Source: Kalmusia sp. IMI 367209
Taxonomy: Eukaryota > Ascomycota > Dothideomycetes > Pleosporales > Didymosphaeriaceae
Direction: 5' to 3'
DNA length: 64,000 nt
Assembly: GCA_027946365.1 (NCBI GenBank)
Contig: JAPEUQ010000006.1
Location: 2,108,001 to 2,172,000, forward strand
Shown: positions 54,720-64,000 of the stretch, one piece after another
Position numbering within the stretch: position 1 is the first letter of the stretch
Layout: the number at the start of each line of letters is the position of its first letter
Notes under the pieces: model-generated
The model's database searches: none
What the model was told of the DNA's origin: nothing
What the model saw: the letters and a program-made list of their open reading frames with translations, nothing else
Program-made: the position numbers and the translations under genes

Positions 54720-56000
54720 TCACCCTCGTAATCCTACAGTATGCAGCCGCCGCAGCTGCTGAAACTGATCGGAACCAGAAGCAGGTGGGAAGACGTCGCC
54801 TGCTGTTGGTCGCGGCTTGTTGAACTGATGTGTCGACGGAGGCGGTGCCACGGATGCCCGTACTTCCGCCTGACCCATAGCCTCTTCTTCTTTCGCCTCC
54901 TCTATTTCATCTTCTGCAGCCACGTCCTCCTCGAGTGCCTTCAACATCTCCTCCGCCCGCCCCTCATTCCGCGTGTGCGTCTTCAACACACCACCCCACA
55001 ATGCCTCCAGGTCTGTCTCTGTCCTCTTCTCCTCGGTGAACATCTGCACCACAACATTAACCCCCGGTTTGACATCGCTAAATCCAACGAAACCCTCGCC
55101 TTGCCCCCTCGCCCCTTGCACGCCTTTATCCTCCGGGTGTGCTTCGATCTTCCCCACCGTACAGCATATCCAGCCCGTCCGTATCCCGTCATCGATATTC
55201 CCCTGGGGTTCCGCACCCCCCACATTCGCAAGCATCTTCATACGTTTCGCCTTGCGGCGTAGTTTTATCTTGAGCTCGTTGCGGCCGAGGAGGCCCGCGG
55301 CGTTGGCGCGCAGGTGATGCTCGCGGCGGAGATAACGGCAGAAGCGGTCGGCAGAGACGTGCAGATGCTTTTCGGAGCGCGCGGTACATATGAGCATTAT
55401 GAGAGAGGAGCCGAGGGCTGGTGGAGGGTCGAGGTGGCGGAGGTCATAGAGGAGAAGGTCGTCCATGCCAGCGGTATTGGCTATGTACTCTACAAGAGTT
55501 TGTAATAGTGGAGGAGGATTTGGTGGCAGCTCAGGAATTATGGCGGCTTGCATGGGCTCTGGCGCTGGGCGGTTTTGTAGGTACCACGGTAGAGTAGATT
55601 GCGCTGGTGCGGAAGTGGGTTGTAATGTGGATGTAGCTTCGAGGGGTTCTGTAGCAATGAACGGTGATTCGGAGGACAGAGCTTCGAGCTCTTCGAGAGG
55701 GGTGGAAGGTGATTGAGAAGGCGTTGCATCTGTGTCCGCTGGGGTACTGAGAGGCAATGAAGTAGCCTTATTCACATCTGACTCGTCGAGAAAGGCGAAT
55801 TCTGGATCGTCCGCCGCCGGATCATTCCTGTCTATGCCTCGTCTTGCGGTCGAGCTAATTGGACGTTGGAGTGAGGGCGAAGGTTTCCAGGAGGCGCGAA
55901 GCGCAGAGCTATTCGGAGTCGCCCTGGGTAAGGCTCGCGCAATTGGCGTTGAGCATGCGGTGCATTTCAAAGTTGATGAGACGGCCCTTGATAGCGACAT
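54720..56000 (-). CDS. ATP25: ATPase synthesis protein 25 (ATP25), mitochondrial, short form
   Basis: Yeast Atp25 is cleaved into an N-terminal RsfS/Iojap-like half and a C-terminal half that stabilises the ATP9 (Oli1) mRNA. Here a single exon gives 426 aa from MSLSRAVSSTLKCTA, an Arg/Ser-rich mitochondrial presequence. A disordered linker follows, then the RsfS-like domain: LLQTLVEYIANTAGMDDLLLYDLRHLD-type start, SSLIMLICTARSEKHLHVSADR and GRNELKIKLRRKAKR. After the VVQMFTEEKRTETDLEALW segment come an acidic linker and RRLHTVGLRG, then a stop. Full-length fungal proteins I know continue for several hundred residues; no continuation is visible downstream. Divergent from NMD3. Confidence 0.85.
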   Translation of the reverse strand: MSLSRAVSSTLKCTACSTPIARALPRATPNSSALRASWKPSPSLQRPISSTARRGIDRNDPAADDPEFAFLDESDVNKATSLPLSTPADTDATPSQSPSTPLEELEALSSESPFIATEPLEATSTLQPTSAPAQSTLPWYLQNRPAPEPMQAAIIPELPPNPPPLLQTLVEYIANTAGMDDLLLYDLRHLDPPPALGSSLIMLICTARSEKHLHVSADRFCRYLRREHHLRANAAGLLGRNELKIKLRRKAKRMKMLANVGGAEPQGNIDDGIRTGWICCTVGKIEAHPEDKGVQGARGQGEGFVGFSDVKPGVNVVVQMFTEEKRTETDLEALWGGVLKTHTRNEGRAEEMLKALEEDVAAEDEIEEAKEEEAMGQAEVRASVAPPPSTHQFNKPRPTAGDVFPPASGSDQFQQLRRLHTVGLRG

Positions 56001-56319
56001 TGCGATGTTGGTGTGGTCTAGGTGCAAGGTGTCGATCGAGATGCATTTACAATGAACTTTTGGTCGGAGAAGACAAATGCCGACGATGCGTAAGGCTGAT
56101 CACGTGCTGATAAGGAAGCCATCTTTGCGGCGATAAGCCAGGGTGATGAATTTCTTAGCGGGGCATTTCAAAGCGGCACCAATATTTGCCTCCGCCTAGG
56201 CCGACTCATAAACAATTTGAAAGACGTAACCCTCCTCTGCTGTCGTCCGTGTTTCTCCATACTTACAACTTCCGACCTCATTCTCTTTCTTTTGAGCCTT
56301 ATTGATACCCGTCGCCACT
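56001..56319. promoter_or_regulatory. Shared divergent promoter region of ATP25 and NMD3
   Basis: 319 bp between start codons. Contains CACGTG at 56101-56106 in the context GATCACGTGC, so TCACGTG here too. Confidence 0.45.
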
Positions 56320-57917
56320 ATGGAGGTCGACACCCCGCTTCAGTTCACGCCCGCACCAAAAAGCGCAGCAACCGTCCTTTGCGCAGACTGCGGCGCCCCC
56401 ATCGATGGCACACAATCTGCCGGCGCATTCTGCTACGACTGCATCAAGCTTAAGACGGATGTCACCGGCGGTATTCAGCGCGAAGCAACCCTCCACATGT
56501 GCCGTGACTGCGACCGATGGCTTTCCCCACCCAACTCATGGGTTGTCGCCCAACCCGAGTCCCGAGAACTCCTTGCGCTCTGTCTGAAAAAGCTACGAGG
56601 CCTGAACAAGCTACGCATCATTGACGCGAGTTTCATCTGGACAGAGCCCCATTCGAGGCGGATAAAAGTTAAGATCACAGTACAGTCTGATCTCGGAGAC
56701 GGAGCAATTATGCAGCAGACCTTTGAGGTTGAATATACGCAGAACTATCACCAATGCCCAGATTGCGCGAAGAGCTATACACACAATACCTGGCGGGCGT
56801 GCGTGCAGGTACGACAAAAGGTGCCACACAAGAGGACTTTTTTGTACCTGGAGCAGTCAATATTGAAACATGGGGCGCACAAGGATACAATCAACATTAA
56901 AGAGGTGCACGACGGAATCGATTTCTTCTTCGCGCAGCGAAATCACGCTGAGGGGTTTGTTGACTTCTTGAAGGCGGTGGTGCCGATCAATGTGAAGAAG
57001 AGTCAGGAGCTGATCAGCATGGACATCCATACTTCGACTAAGAGCTTCAAATTCTCTTACTCGGTGGAACTGGTACCTATCGTAAGTCGTATTTCGTAAT
57101 TATCATATAGTGCTAATGGAAAACACAGTGCAAAGACGATCTCGTTGTACTCCCCATACCCCTCGCTAGAAAGATTGGCAACATCTCACCGCTCACGCTA
57201 TGCGTTCGCATTGGAACATCGGTCAATCTCATAGACCCTGCGACTCTCCAAACTGCCGACGTAGATACCGCAGTTTATTGGCGGACGCCTTTTCGACCCC
57301 TTGCCGATGTGCAAGATCTCGTCGAGTTCATCGTCCTTGATATCGAGCCTTTAGGGCAGCAAAAGGGCCGAAACTTCCTCGCTGAGGCAACGGTGGCTAG
57401 GGCGAGCGACATGGGATCCAACGACAGCACGTATTACACGCGAACTCATCTCGGCGGCATTCTACATGTCGGCGACTCCGTACTCGGGTACCACATGACC
57501 GGCACAAATTTCAACAATGAGCTGTTCGACAAGCTGGAAGAGTCTAAGTATGCCTCCACAATACCCGACGTAGTCCTGGTTAAGAAGCACTACACTCGCA
57601 CCAAGAAAGCGAAGGCCAAGCGTAACTGGCGCCTCAAGCGCATGGCGAAGGAAGAATCAGAGATGCTACCCCGGAAACAAGACCAGGAGCGCATGGAGCG
57701 CGACTTTGAGATGTTCCTCCGAGATGTGGAGGAGGATTCTGAACTGCGCGCTGGCATGGCGCTGTACAAGGCGCAGCAACAACAGCAGCAACAGCAGCGG
57801 GATACAGATGCTATGGATGTTGAGGAGAGTGATGTCGAAGAAGATGACGAAGGCCTGGCGATACCAATGGAGCAGCTGCTAGACGATTTTGAGGATATGA
57901 CTATGGCGGAGGAGTAG
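56320..57917 (+). CDS. NMD3: 60S ribosomal export protein NMD3
   Basis: Adapter that carries pre-60S subunits to the Crm1 exporter and is released in the cytoplasm. Exons 56320-57081 and 57129-57917 give 516 aa. The N-terminal zinc region has CADCGAPIDG, CYDC, MCRDCDRWLSPP and later CPDC, all in the conserved spacing. The core contains FIWTEPHSRRIKVKITVQ and CKDDLVVLPIPLARKIGNISP. The C-terminus carries basic KKAKAKRNWRLKRMAKEE (nuclear import), a Gln run, and a leucine-containing acidic tail (MEQLLDDFEDM), the usual place of the export signal. Splice phase 0 between VELVPI and CKDDL. Confidence 0.96.
57774..57797 (+). repeat. Eight-codon Gln (CAG/CAA) tract in NMD3
   Basis: Mixed CAG and CAA codons, encoding eight Gln between the basic region and the acidic tail. 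The mixture suggests it is not a fresh expansion. Confidence 0.9.
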
Positions 57918-59230
57918 ATCTGGCTTTTGATGTCTTGTCTTATGCATATACGCTGGCGTTGGTAATGGAAAATAGTTCCATGGCAGAGGCCATGAGATAT
58001 TCACTTGTATCGGGGCTGGCTTAGCCACAGATCCTGCATTGCCAATATCGCATAAAAGAGTGATGGTCACTTATCTTGATATCGTACGTAGAAAATAGAA
58101 CTGCGTTTCGAGATCAATCTGTCACTGACGTAAGAACGTCAGAACGAACGTTAACTTGTACATGTACGTCCCGACATATATCGCCCACATAAGCGCTCGC
58201 CATGGTCTGTAATTCAAGAACGATATCAAATATCAATACACCCCACGAATTGTTCTGGGTTCTTATTCAACTGAATTATACATCAATTTTAGAATTGACA
58301 TAATTGCCTAGGTTGATATGCAAACAAAGGCCTTCATCCAATAATCCGGCGACCTCGGGATCAAGCGTGCCACTTTCAAGGCTAAGGATATTATGATATA
58401 TCTAGGTAGACCTATCTTATGGACGCACCGGAGAAGATAGCTCTAGTAAATAGAATATTACAGACCCTACGTATGTATTACTAAGCATAGAAGGCTGTAC
58501 GTAGTTTAAAGGATAGTAAACAAAAAAAAGGTAGCAGCGTTTCTTTCCTACTTTTTAACTCGAAAGGCCTGTTAAAGGTTGAGGCAGTAAAGGTGTATTG
58601 AAAGAAGTATTATATAGTAGTAGTTAATTTTTCCTTTTTCTGAGTTAAAGTGTTATGTTCTCTGTCTCGATCCGAACAGCCTATATAAATGTGAAGGCGC
58701 CACATGGTGAGCGCCCTCGCCTATTAACGTGCCGCTAAGGCGCCTAGTCTCTGCGGGATGTTTACTTAAACCCAAACATATGCCTCCGCCCCCATCCAAC
58801 CTATAACCTTCTCTCTCATTGGTCTTTCTCATTCGCGTACCGTCACTGCCGTCCCGTGTCGTTCGTATTGCACGCACCTTCCTTGCCCAATCCGGCGACC
58901 ACTTGCATCTGTTGCATTGCACAGCCTCAGCCTTGCGCTCCCCCATTATCGCAACACGAGTCTCGGCGTGTCCTTTCAGCCTCCGATGAGCGCTCAGACC
59001 TATGAGAGACTTGCACTTCTAATTCCGGATGACCTCGGTTTGCAGCCACGACCGATGGCTTGTTGGTGGCAGCTAGTCAAGATGAATACCCATAGCTTTC
59101 TCGAGATGTTGTGGCCGTTCATTATCACTTATCTGCAGTCTTTTCCGGGTCGAAATTGAAATGTTCTGAGCCCGTTCCATGTGTCAGTGCTCCTTCTGAA
59201 GACTCGAGTCGTCCTTGATATCCGTACGCC
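57918..59230. other. Intergenic region with AT-rich, RIP-like block
   Basis: 1.3 kb. From about 58380 to 58650 the DNA is rich in TA steps and A/T runs, unlike coding neighbours, and may be a decayed repeat. No supported gene. Confidence 0.4.
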
Positions 59231-61601
59231 ATGGTGTACGCATCTCCAGTTCATCAGCCATTTCTGCCGGTGTCACGTCCAATTCAGGATGCGAAAGTGG
59301 TCGTCAAACGACGTCTTCCGTATGGAGAATTCGTCCTTCATTCTCTAGCACTTGGTGTTATTTTAGTGCTATTTTGGGCAAACTATACCGAACGATTCTG
59401 GAAAGATTTCAAGCTCTCAGACACTCGAATACGAAACGAACTCAAAGGGTGGCAATTCGCTGCAAAGATGCACGAGCTGGTCATGCTAGCATCCCTCTCG
59501 TTCGTAGTATTTTACTACATGCGAAGACTTCTTTTAGGCCGCCGGGGCATTCCGTTCGGCCTAGTCAGCGTCACATATTCCATATCGTATGTAACAGCTG
59601 AGCACGAAGTGGATACCCTTCAGCGTCTCATACGACCCCAGAAAGAACCATCAAGTGCTCAGACTACCGTAGTGTCTCCCCTTGATATATGATTGACACT
59701 GACTTTACGCCTGTGAGTCTAGGCCAAGTGTGTTTTTCGGAAAGCCATTCTGGCAAGGCCTTCCTCTCCGGCGTCGATTCGGATTGCTCGTGGCCGTTGT
59801 ATGTCTTCTGTCCGTGGTCTTGGGCCCGGCTTCTGCGATTACAATGATACCCGCACTTGGTTGGTTTGAGAAAAGAGATCAGAACTGGGATCAAAATTCA
59901 AAGATCGCACACATGGCGAAACCAAGCGAACTTTGGCCGACTGTCTTCAACGGCACACTTACGGGCAATACTACAGAAGACGCTGAATGCTTAAACGATC
60001 CACTGTATTTGTCGACGAGATGTCCAGCATCCGGGTTTCCCGACATTGTTGAGTGGTACGTAGGCGCTACATACACGGATGCGCGTAACGGCCTAGCGTT
60101 CAACGACGTGTGGAGCAGTGCAAAACGCGCAGTATCTTTTGGAATCAATCCGCGTTGGGAAGACACTCGATGGATAATTCCAACTACCGGAGTCACAGTG
60201 ACAGTTGTTACGGAGTTGACCGCTCTGACACTAGGTACGCTTTTCAACTACGTGACTCGTAACAATATTGGAGGTACTCGCAATGTTCTCTATCCTCGTT
60301 TCCGCATCGCTGAAGATACGCCCACCTACCAACCCGTAGTACATGTAAATTGTCATATAGACCTCGTCCAGTATGATCGAGACATGCGCAACGCCACCTT
60401 CCCTCCAATACGAAGTCCATGGGCAGACGATACCGCATACGTCGATGACCCATTCGTTTTGAATAGCGACGATGCGATATGGGACGGGCTTCCAGCCCTT
60501 GAATCGCGATTCAAGTGGTTCAAAGATACACGTAATATCGCCTCCTCGTCGCTCCTTGCACTTGCGATAGTACCGGTAGAAGCTACTAATGACACAGTGA
60601 AGTCGTTCCAATCCTCTGGGATTGTTGCTTGCTCTATCGATGCACGCTGGGCAAGAGGCACTGCTTACTTTGAGCCGAAGAATTCAACGGCAGTCTCCAG
60701 CAATGTGACTGACTACCTCATCTCATCTTTGGACTCGTGGTATCGACCAGAGAACAGGTACGTTACTGAAGTCCATTTCTGTTGACAAACCTGGCAAACC
60801 TGGACTAATCAGTAGTCTCTAAATCTTAGGGCTAAATTCGCTCTCTCAGAATCGCCCTTGGATCTCGGATTAGGCTGGGCTGCATATCTCAACGCAAAGA
60901 CGAATATCACCGCCAATAAGTATGGCAACGAGACATATGCCCATGCTATTGACTACTTGCTTGACATCCCGACTTTTGAGCGACCAAACAACATAACATC
61001 ATACGCGGCACCGAACATAACGACCGCAGATTTGAACGGTGCAATCGAGGAGTCTGTCGCCACTCTCATCGGCATCACCGTAGCCGACGGTATTGCCCGA
61101 TTGGTTGACTACAGCCAGGTTCCATGGCTCATCTCGGAATCTCCCGGTCACAATGCCACCTTCACTGCGCTGTTTTCTTTTATAGCCCAGGAAATGGTTT
61201 ACACGGGTCTAACGCCTCAATATCTCCTTCAAGCCATATTCGACCAGTACGGATACGGCTTCGCTTTCAGGAGTGTTTCGACGTGGGCCGCGATGAGCGC
61301 TCTGCTTCTATACGCGCTGATCATTCTGGCTCATATGATATGGGTATTCTCTATGCATGTGTATAAGCGATTCCTAGGCAGCGATGGCTGGGACAATGTC
61401 GGGGACATCTTGGCGCTAGCGATGAACTCATCACCGAGCGCAAGCCTTTATGGCACGAGCTGTGGTATTGACGATGGAGCTACCTGGAGAAATATCGTGA
61501 AGATCCGCGAGACCGGCGACCGGCATCTTGAGCTCCAGTTTGATGCTGATCAGGAGGGTGATACGGGGGAAATAGTGGCTATGGGGAAGAAATACTATTA
61601 G
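59231..61601 (+). CDS. Membrane protein of unknown function with large extracytoplasmic domain, 720 aa
   Basis: Exons 59231-59586, 59723-60757 and 60830-61601; phases agree. The first intron (GTATGT to GTCTAG) is 136 nt, long for this window. Helices: GEFVLHSLALGVILVLFWA, ELVMLASLSFVVFYYMRRLLL and GLLVAVVCLLSVVLGPASAI near the N-terminus, and AMSALLLYALIILAHMIWVF near the C-terminus. Between helices 3 and 4 lies a region of about 450 residues with many N-glycosylation sequons (NGT, NTT, NAT, NST, NVT, NIT, NET, NIT, NAT), which therefore probably faces the secretory lumen or cell exterior. The cytosolic tail is short and acidic. This layout occurs in many uncharacterised ascomycete membrane proteins. 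Function not inferred. Confidence 0.75.
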
Positions 61602-63256
61602 GATGTTGAAATTGACAATGTAGAGATAGTCGTTCCACACAGGCCCACGAGCATGGCGTTTCCTATCAGTGTACAACAGTGCCAGCAAAAAGATGTTGGC
61701 AAGGGCATCTCGCACCCGACCCACCTAAGCTCCAGTATTCACTGTTCCTTTCCACACTTCAGATAACAAAGGCAATAGATCTTCCTTGCTCAAAGAACGA
61801 AAAGAAAATGGCAAGAACTATGAACCGACCCCGCCTACGGGTCGAACTCGTCAGTTCGTGATAGCCAGCCAGATCACTAGATCTAGACACTAGCCATTCA
61901 CCGGCCATAGAAACCCAGCCGACCTATTTTTTGCACCTCTTGCAATATGCGTTGATAACATAACAAGAACTTTATACAACCTTGGCGTGGCGAGGCTGTC
62001 ATACACCTTTTGGTGGACGAAAGCTAAGTTTTATCGAGATGTTTTCCATTGTGGTGATCGTTGAGTTTAAGCTTAGCGTACATTAGACCTTACAGCGTGA
62101 CTAACAGATCATAGAGGGGAGTACTATAGGACCCCGTCAGGTGCATACGTAGAGCCTAGTTAGCTAATTTTCTAGGTTGGATCTAGATAGTATACTACTT
62201 ACTATGAGGATACTTTATAATTTATGAAGAATATGCTTTTACATTCTTTTTATACGCTATATACTTTTTTATAAAGATAGTCTATTTTTTCTAGTCTCAT
62301 CAGATAATTACACGCTCTGGTTAAGCTTTATTAATCATTATTATATCAAGATTATCTAAATCTATAAACTACTAAACATCCTTATCTTGTATTGGGGTTT
62401 TGGTTCCAGCTCACACTTGTCTGCTGTTTGTCTACTGTACCATACCTACTATACGCCTATTCATAATCACTTTTTACATCTCCTTACCGATGCTTCTACC
62501 GACTGATATACTATCCCGTAAATAAATCATAGCAAGTCCTGCAAATAAGACATGAAGGGGTTCAAACAAAAACTTAGAGAAAGAGACCGATGAGCAGGTG
62601 AGGGGATGTTATTTATGGGTGTGAAGCGAAGGCAGTTGTTAAGACTCTACGCTCAATTGGGAATAGGACTGGCATTCAATTTCCACCACAGCTTTAGTCC
62701 CTTCCGATCTCCCTTTTGCAAGCATATCTTTAACATCGTGGGCGAACATGCTGATTTGGTGCCATTTCCATACTTCAGACTTCACCAAAGCAATCATGAA
62801 CATCACGCAAGCAACCACAGAGCAGAATCCTTAGACACACTTAATTCATTGTATGGTGCCTTTTATCTCCGCCACTGTCACTCGGCACAGCAGAGTACGC
62901 ATGCCCAGCTCGGTAGCGCAGTACTAATCATCCCCCCAACGCTACACGCATGCATTAACGTGTCAAACCATACCATACACATACAGCCAATTCCCCCATG
63001 CCCTGTCGCCGAGTAAATAGCTTCTCAGGACGAGCAGAGGGTACCCGTAACCAAATGTATACAGAATGCCCCGACTCCGACGCTAAAAGAAAGGCCAGAG
63101 CGAGATGAATAAACTGATAATGAGCATGCAATCCGGCGTGCGATCCGATGGAGCACGCTAATGAGATGAAAGTGGCGAAGGAAGCCAAGCAGAAGGTACT
63201 ATTATTCCTGCACTCCCGTCGCGATTTCGAGCGCCTGTAGGCAACTTTGAGTATCT
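61602..63256. other. Intergenic region with strongly AT-rich block (about 62090-62560)
   Basis: 1.65 kb without a supported gene. The block around 62150-62400 is almost all A/T with frequent TA, TTA and CTA steps, in sharp contrast with the flanking genes. This is the usual look of DNA mutated by repeat-induced point mutation. No ORF, terminal repeat or target-site duplication could be identified. Confidence 0.5.
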
Positions 63257-64000
63257 CTAGTACATGTTCGGCGGGCGACCTTGCTGCTGTTGCCTTGGTC
63301 CGGGACCTCCAAACTGCTGCTCGAACATCATCCTGGGATCCTCTCCGCGTAGTCCCATCGGCGGTCCGTAGTTTGGTGGTGGGAAGTAGCCCTGCGGCGG
63401 ACCTGGCATGCCGTTTCCACCGGGTCCACCGGGTCCACCGGGTCCCCCAGGCCCTCCAGGTCCTCCTGGGAACATACCACCACGCATGTTATTCGACGGG
63501 TTGAAGCCAGGTGGAGGTCCCATGGGCGTATTGCCAGCAGAGAAGCTCGGTCCGGGGCCCATTTGGTGCTGCGGGCCAGGACCAGCTAGACCCGGCGGCT
63601 GGCGCATGGGACCATTGAAGCCAGGCGGTGGTCGGACAGTGGGGCCTTCTTGAGGTGTGGGCGGCATTCCGGGCTGGCGGCCACCCATGTATGGAAGATC
63701 GGGAACATGCTGAGACGGGATGCCCATGTTAGTCATTTGGCGGGGAATCTCGCTAGCAGTGTTACGGCGCTGGAGTCCTGCTAATGCGTCTCGCTCGTTC
63801 TCTTGGTATCCCATAGGCATGCCGCGGTTCTTGTGACGCATAGACTCCTGTTGCTGAAGTTCACGTAGATGCTCGCGGCGCATCATTTCGTTTTCAACGA
63901 ATGCGCGCTCATCCATAAAGCCTGGTGGAGGTCCGCCACGACCCTTCGGCTGCCCTGTTTGCTGTCTAGGCTGATCATAGAACGGCATGTTCTGATTCTC
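63257..64000 (-). CDS. C-terminal part of a Pro/Gly-rich protein with PPGF/PPGL motifs, cut by window edge
   Basis: The frame is open to the right edge, so the 247 residues seen are a C-terminus and the Met at 63988 is probably internal. Composition is dominated by Pro, Gly, Gln and Met, with one charged helical stretch (AFVENEMMRREHLRELQQQ). Four copies of PPG plus a hydrophobic residue occur: PPPGFMDE, PPPGFNGP, QPPGLAG and PPPGFNP. PPG-hydrophobic is the known ligand of Smy2-type GYF domains, which link translational repressors. A GPGGPGG run follows and the end is RQQQQGRPPNMY. The family is not identified; an RNA-granule or eIF4E-binding type protein would fit. Confidence 0.75.
   Translation of the reverse strand, partial: ENQNMPFYDQPRQQTGQPKGRGGPPPGFMDERAFVENEMMRREHLRELQQQESMRHKNRGMPMGYQENERDALAGLQRRNTASEIPRQMTNMGIPSQHVPDLPYMGGRQPGMPPTPQEGPTVRPPPGFNGPMRQPPGLAGPGPQHQMGPGPSFSAGNTPMGPPPGFNPSNNMRGGMFPGGPGGPGGPGGPGGPGGNGMPGPPQGYFPPPNYGPPMGLRGEDPRMMFEQQFGGPGPRQQQQGRPPNMY
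63418..63470 (-). repeat. Nine-base minisatellite encoding Gly-Gly-Pro repeats
   Basis: Tandem CCGGGTCCA-like units on the plus strand, reading Gly-Gly-Pro on the minus strand. In frame, so copy-number change would only lengthen or shorten the linker. Confidence 0.85.

Noticed and set aside
61835..61862. T-loop-like sequence around GGGTCGAACTCG
   Set aside because: No matching A box, no paired arms; not a tRNA.

Overview
This is a fungal nuclear contig, almost certainly a filamentous ascomycete (Pezizomycotina, perhaps Dothideomycetes). Introns are short (about 45-90 nt) with GTANGT-like donors and CTNAC-like branch points. Large genes (RPO41, the SNF2 ATPase) are single-exon. Most recognisable genes are Pezizomycotina-type, and AT-rich, TpA-rich patches resemble RIP-damaged DNA. 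There is no operon structure, CRISPR array, prophage or intact transposon.

Layout, left to right. 1-6.7 kb: SCC2/mis4 (cohesin loader, cut by the left edge), RPA12 (Pol I subunit), deoxyhypusine hydroxylase and an unrecognised 390-aa protein. 7.7-13.5 kb: an accessory block with a PEP-mutase/isocitrate-lyase-like enzyme, a UbiA prenyltransferase-like membrane enzyme, a SNG1/DUF3533 membrane protein and an F-box-like protein; the first three each carry a frameshift in a homopolymer. 13.9-17.6 kb: MLH1 and NBP35. 18.2-20.6 kb: two unknown, apparently related genes in AT-rich DNA. 22.7-27.2 kb: a cytochrome P450 (CYP504-like, frameshifted) and a type II membrane glycosyltransferase-like protein. 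27.6-31.9 kb: RPO41, the mitochondrial RNA polymerase. 31.9-44.2 kb: a gene-poor stretch with microsatellites, one zinc-ribbon protein gene (frameshifted) and one small multispan membrane protein. 44.2-50.4 kb: a divergent pair, a SNF2-family remodeller with a C-terminal PHD-like region and a Clr2 (SHREC silencing complex) homologue. 51.8-53.8 kb: two unknown genes. 54.7-57.9 kb: a divergent pair, a short ATP25 (mitochondrial) and NMD3 (60S export). 59.2-61.6 kb: a 720-aa membrane protein of unknown function. 63.3-64 kb: the C-terminus of a Pro/Gly-rich protein with repeated PPGF/PPGL motifs.

Functional picture: housekeeping genes for ribosome production (RPA12, NMD3, NBP35 through Fe-S assembly), translation (DOHH), chromosome maintenance (SCC2, MLH1, SNF2, Clr2) and mitochondrial expression (RPO41, ATP25) alternate with accessory genes. 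The most notable pattern is that every clear frameshift (five) lies in an accessory gene, while about 20 kb of core coding sequence is intact. I found no convincing wholly new system. The best leads are the unknown gene pair at 18-20.6 kb, the SNF2/Clr2 divergent pair, the shortened ATP25 and the PPGF-repeat protein.
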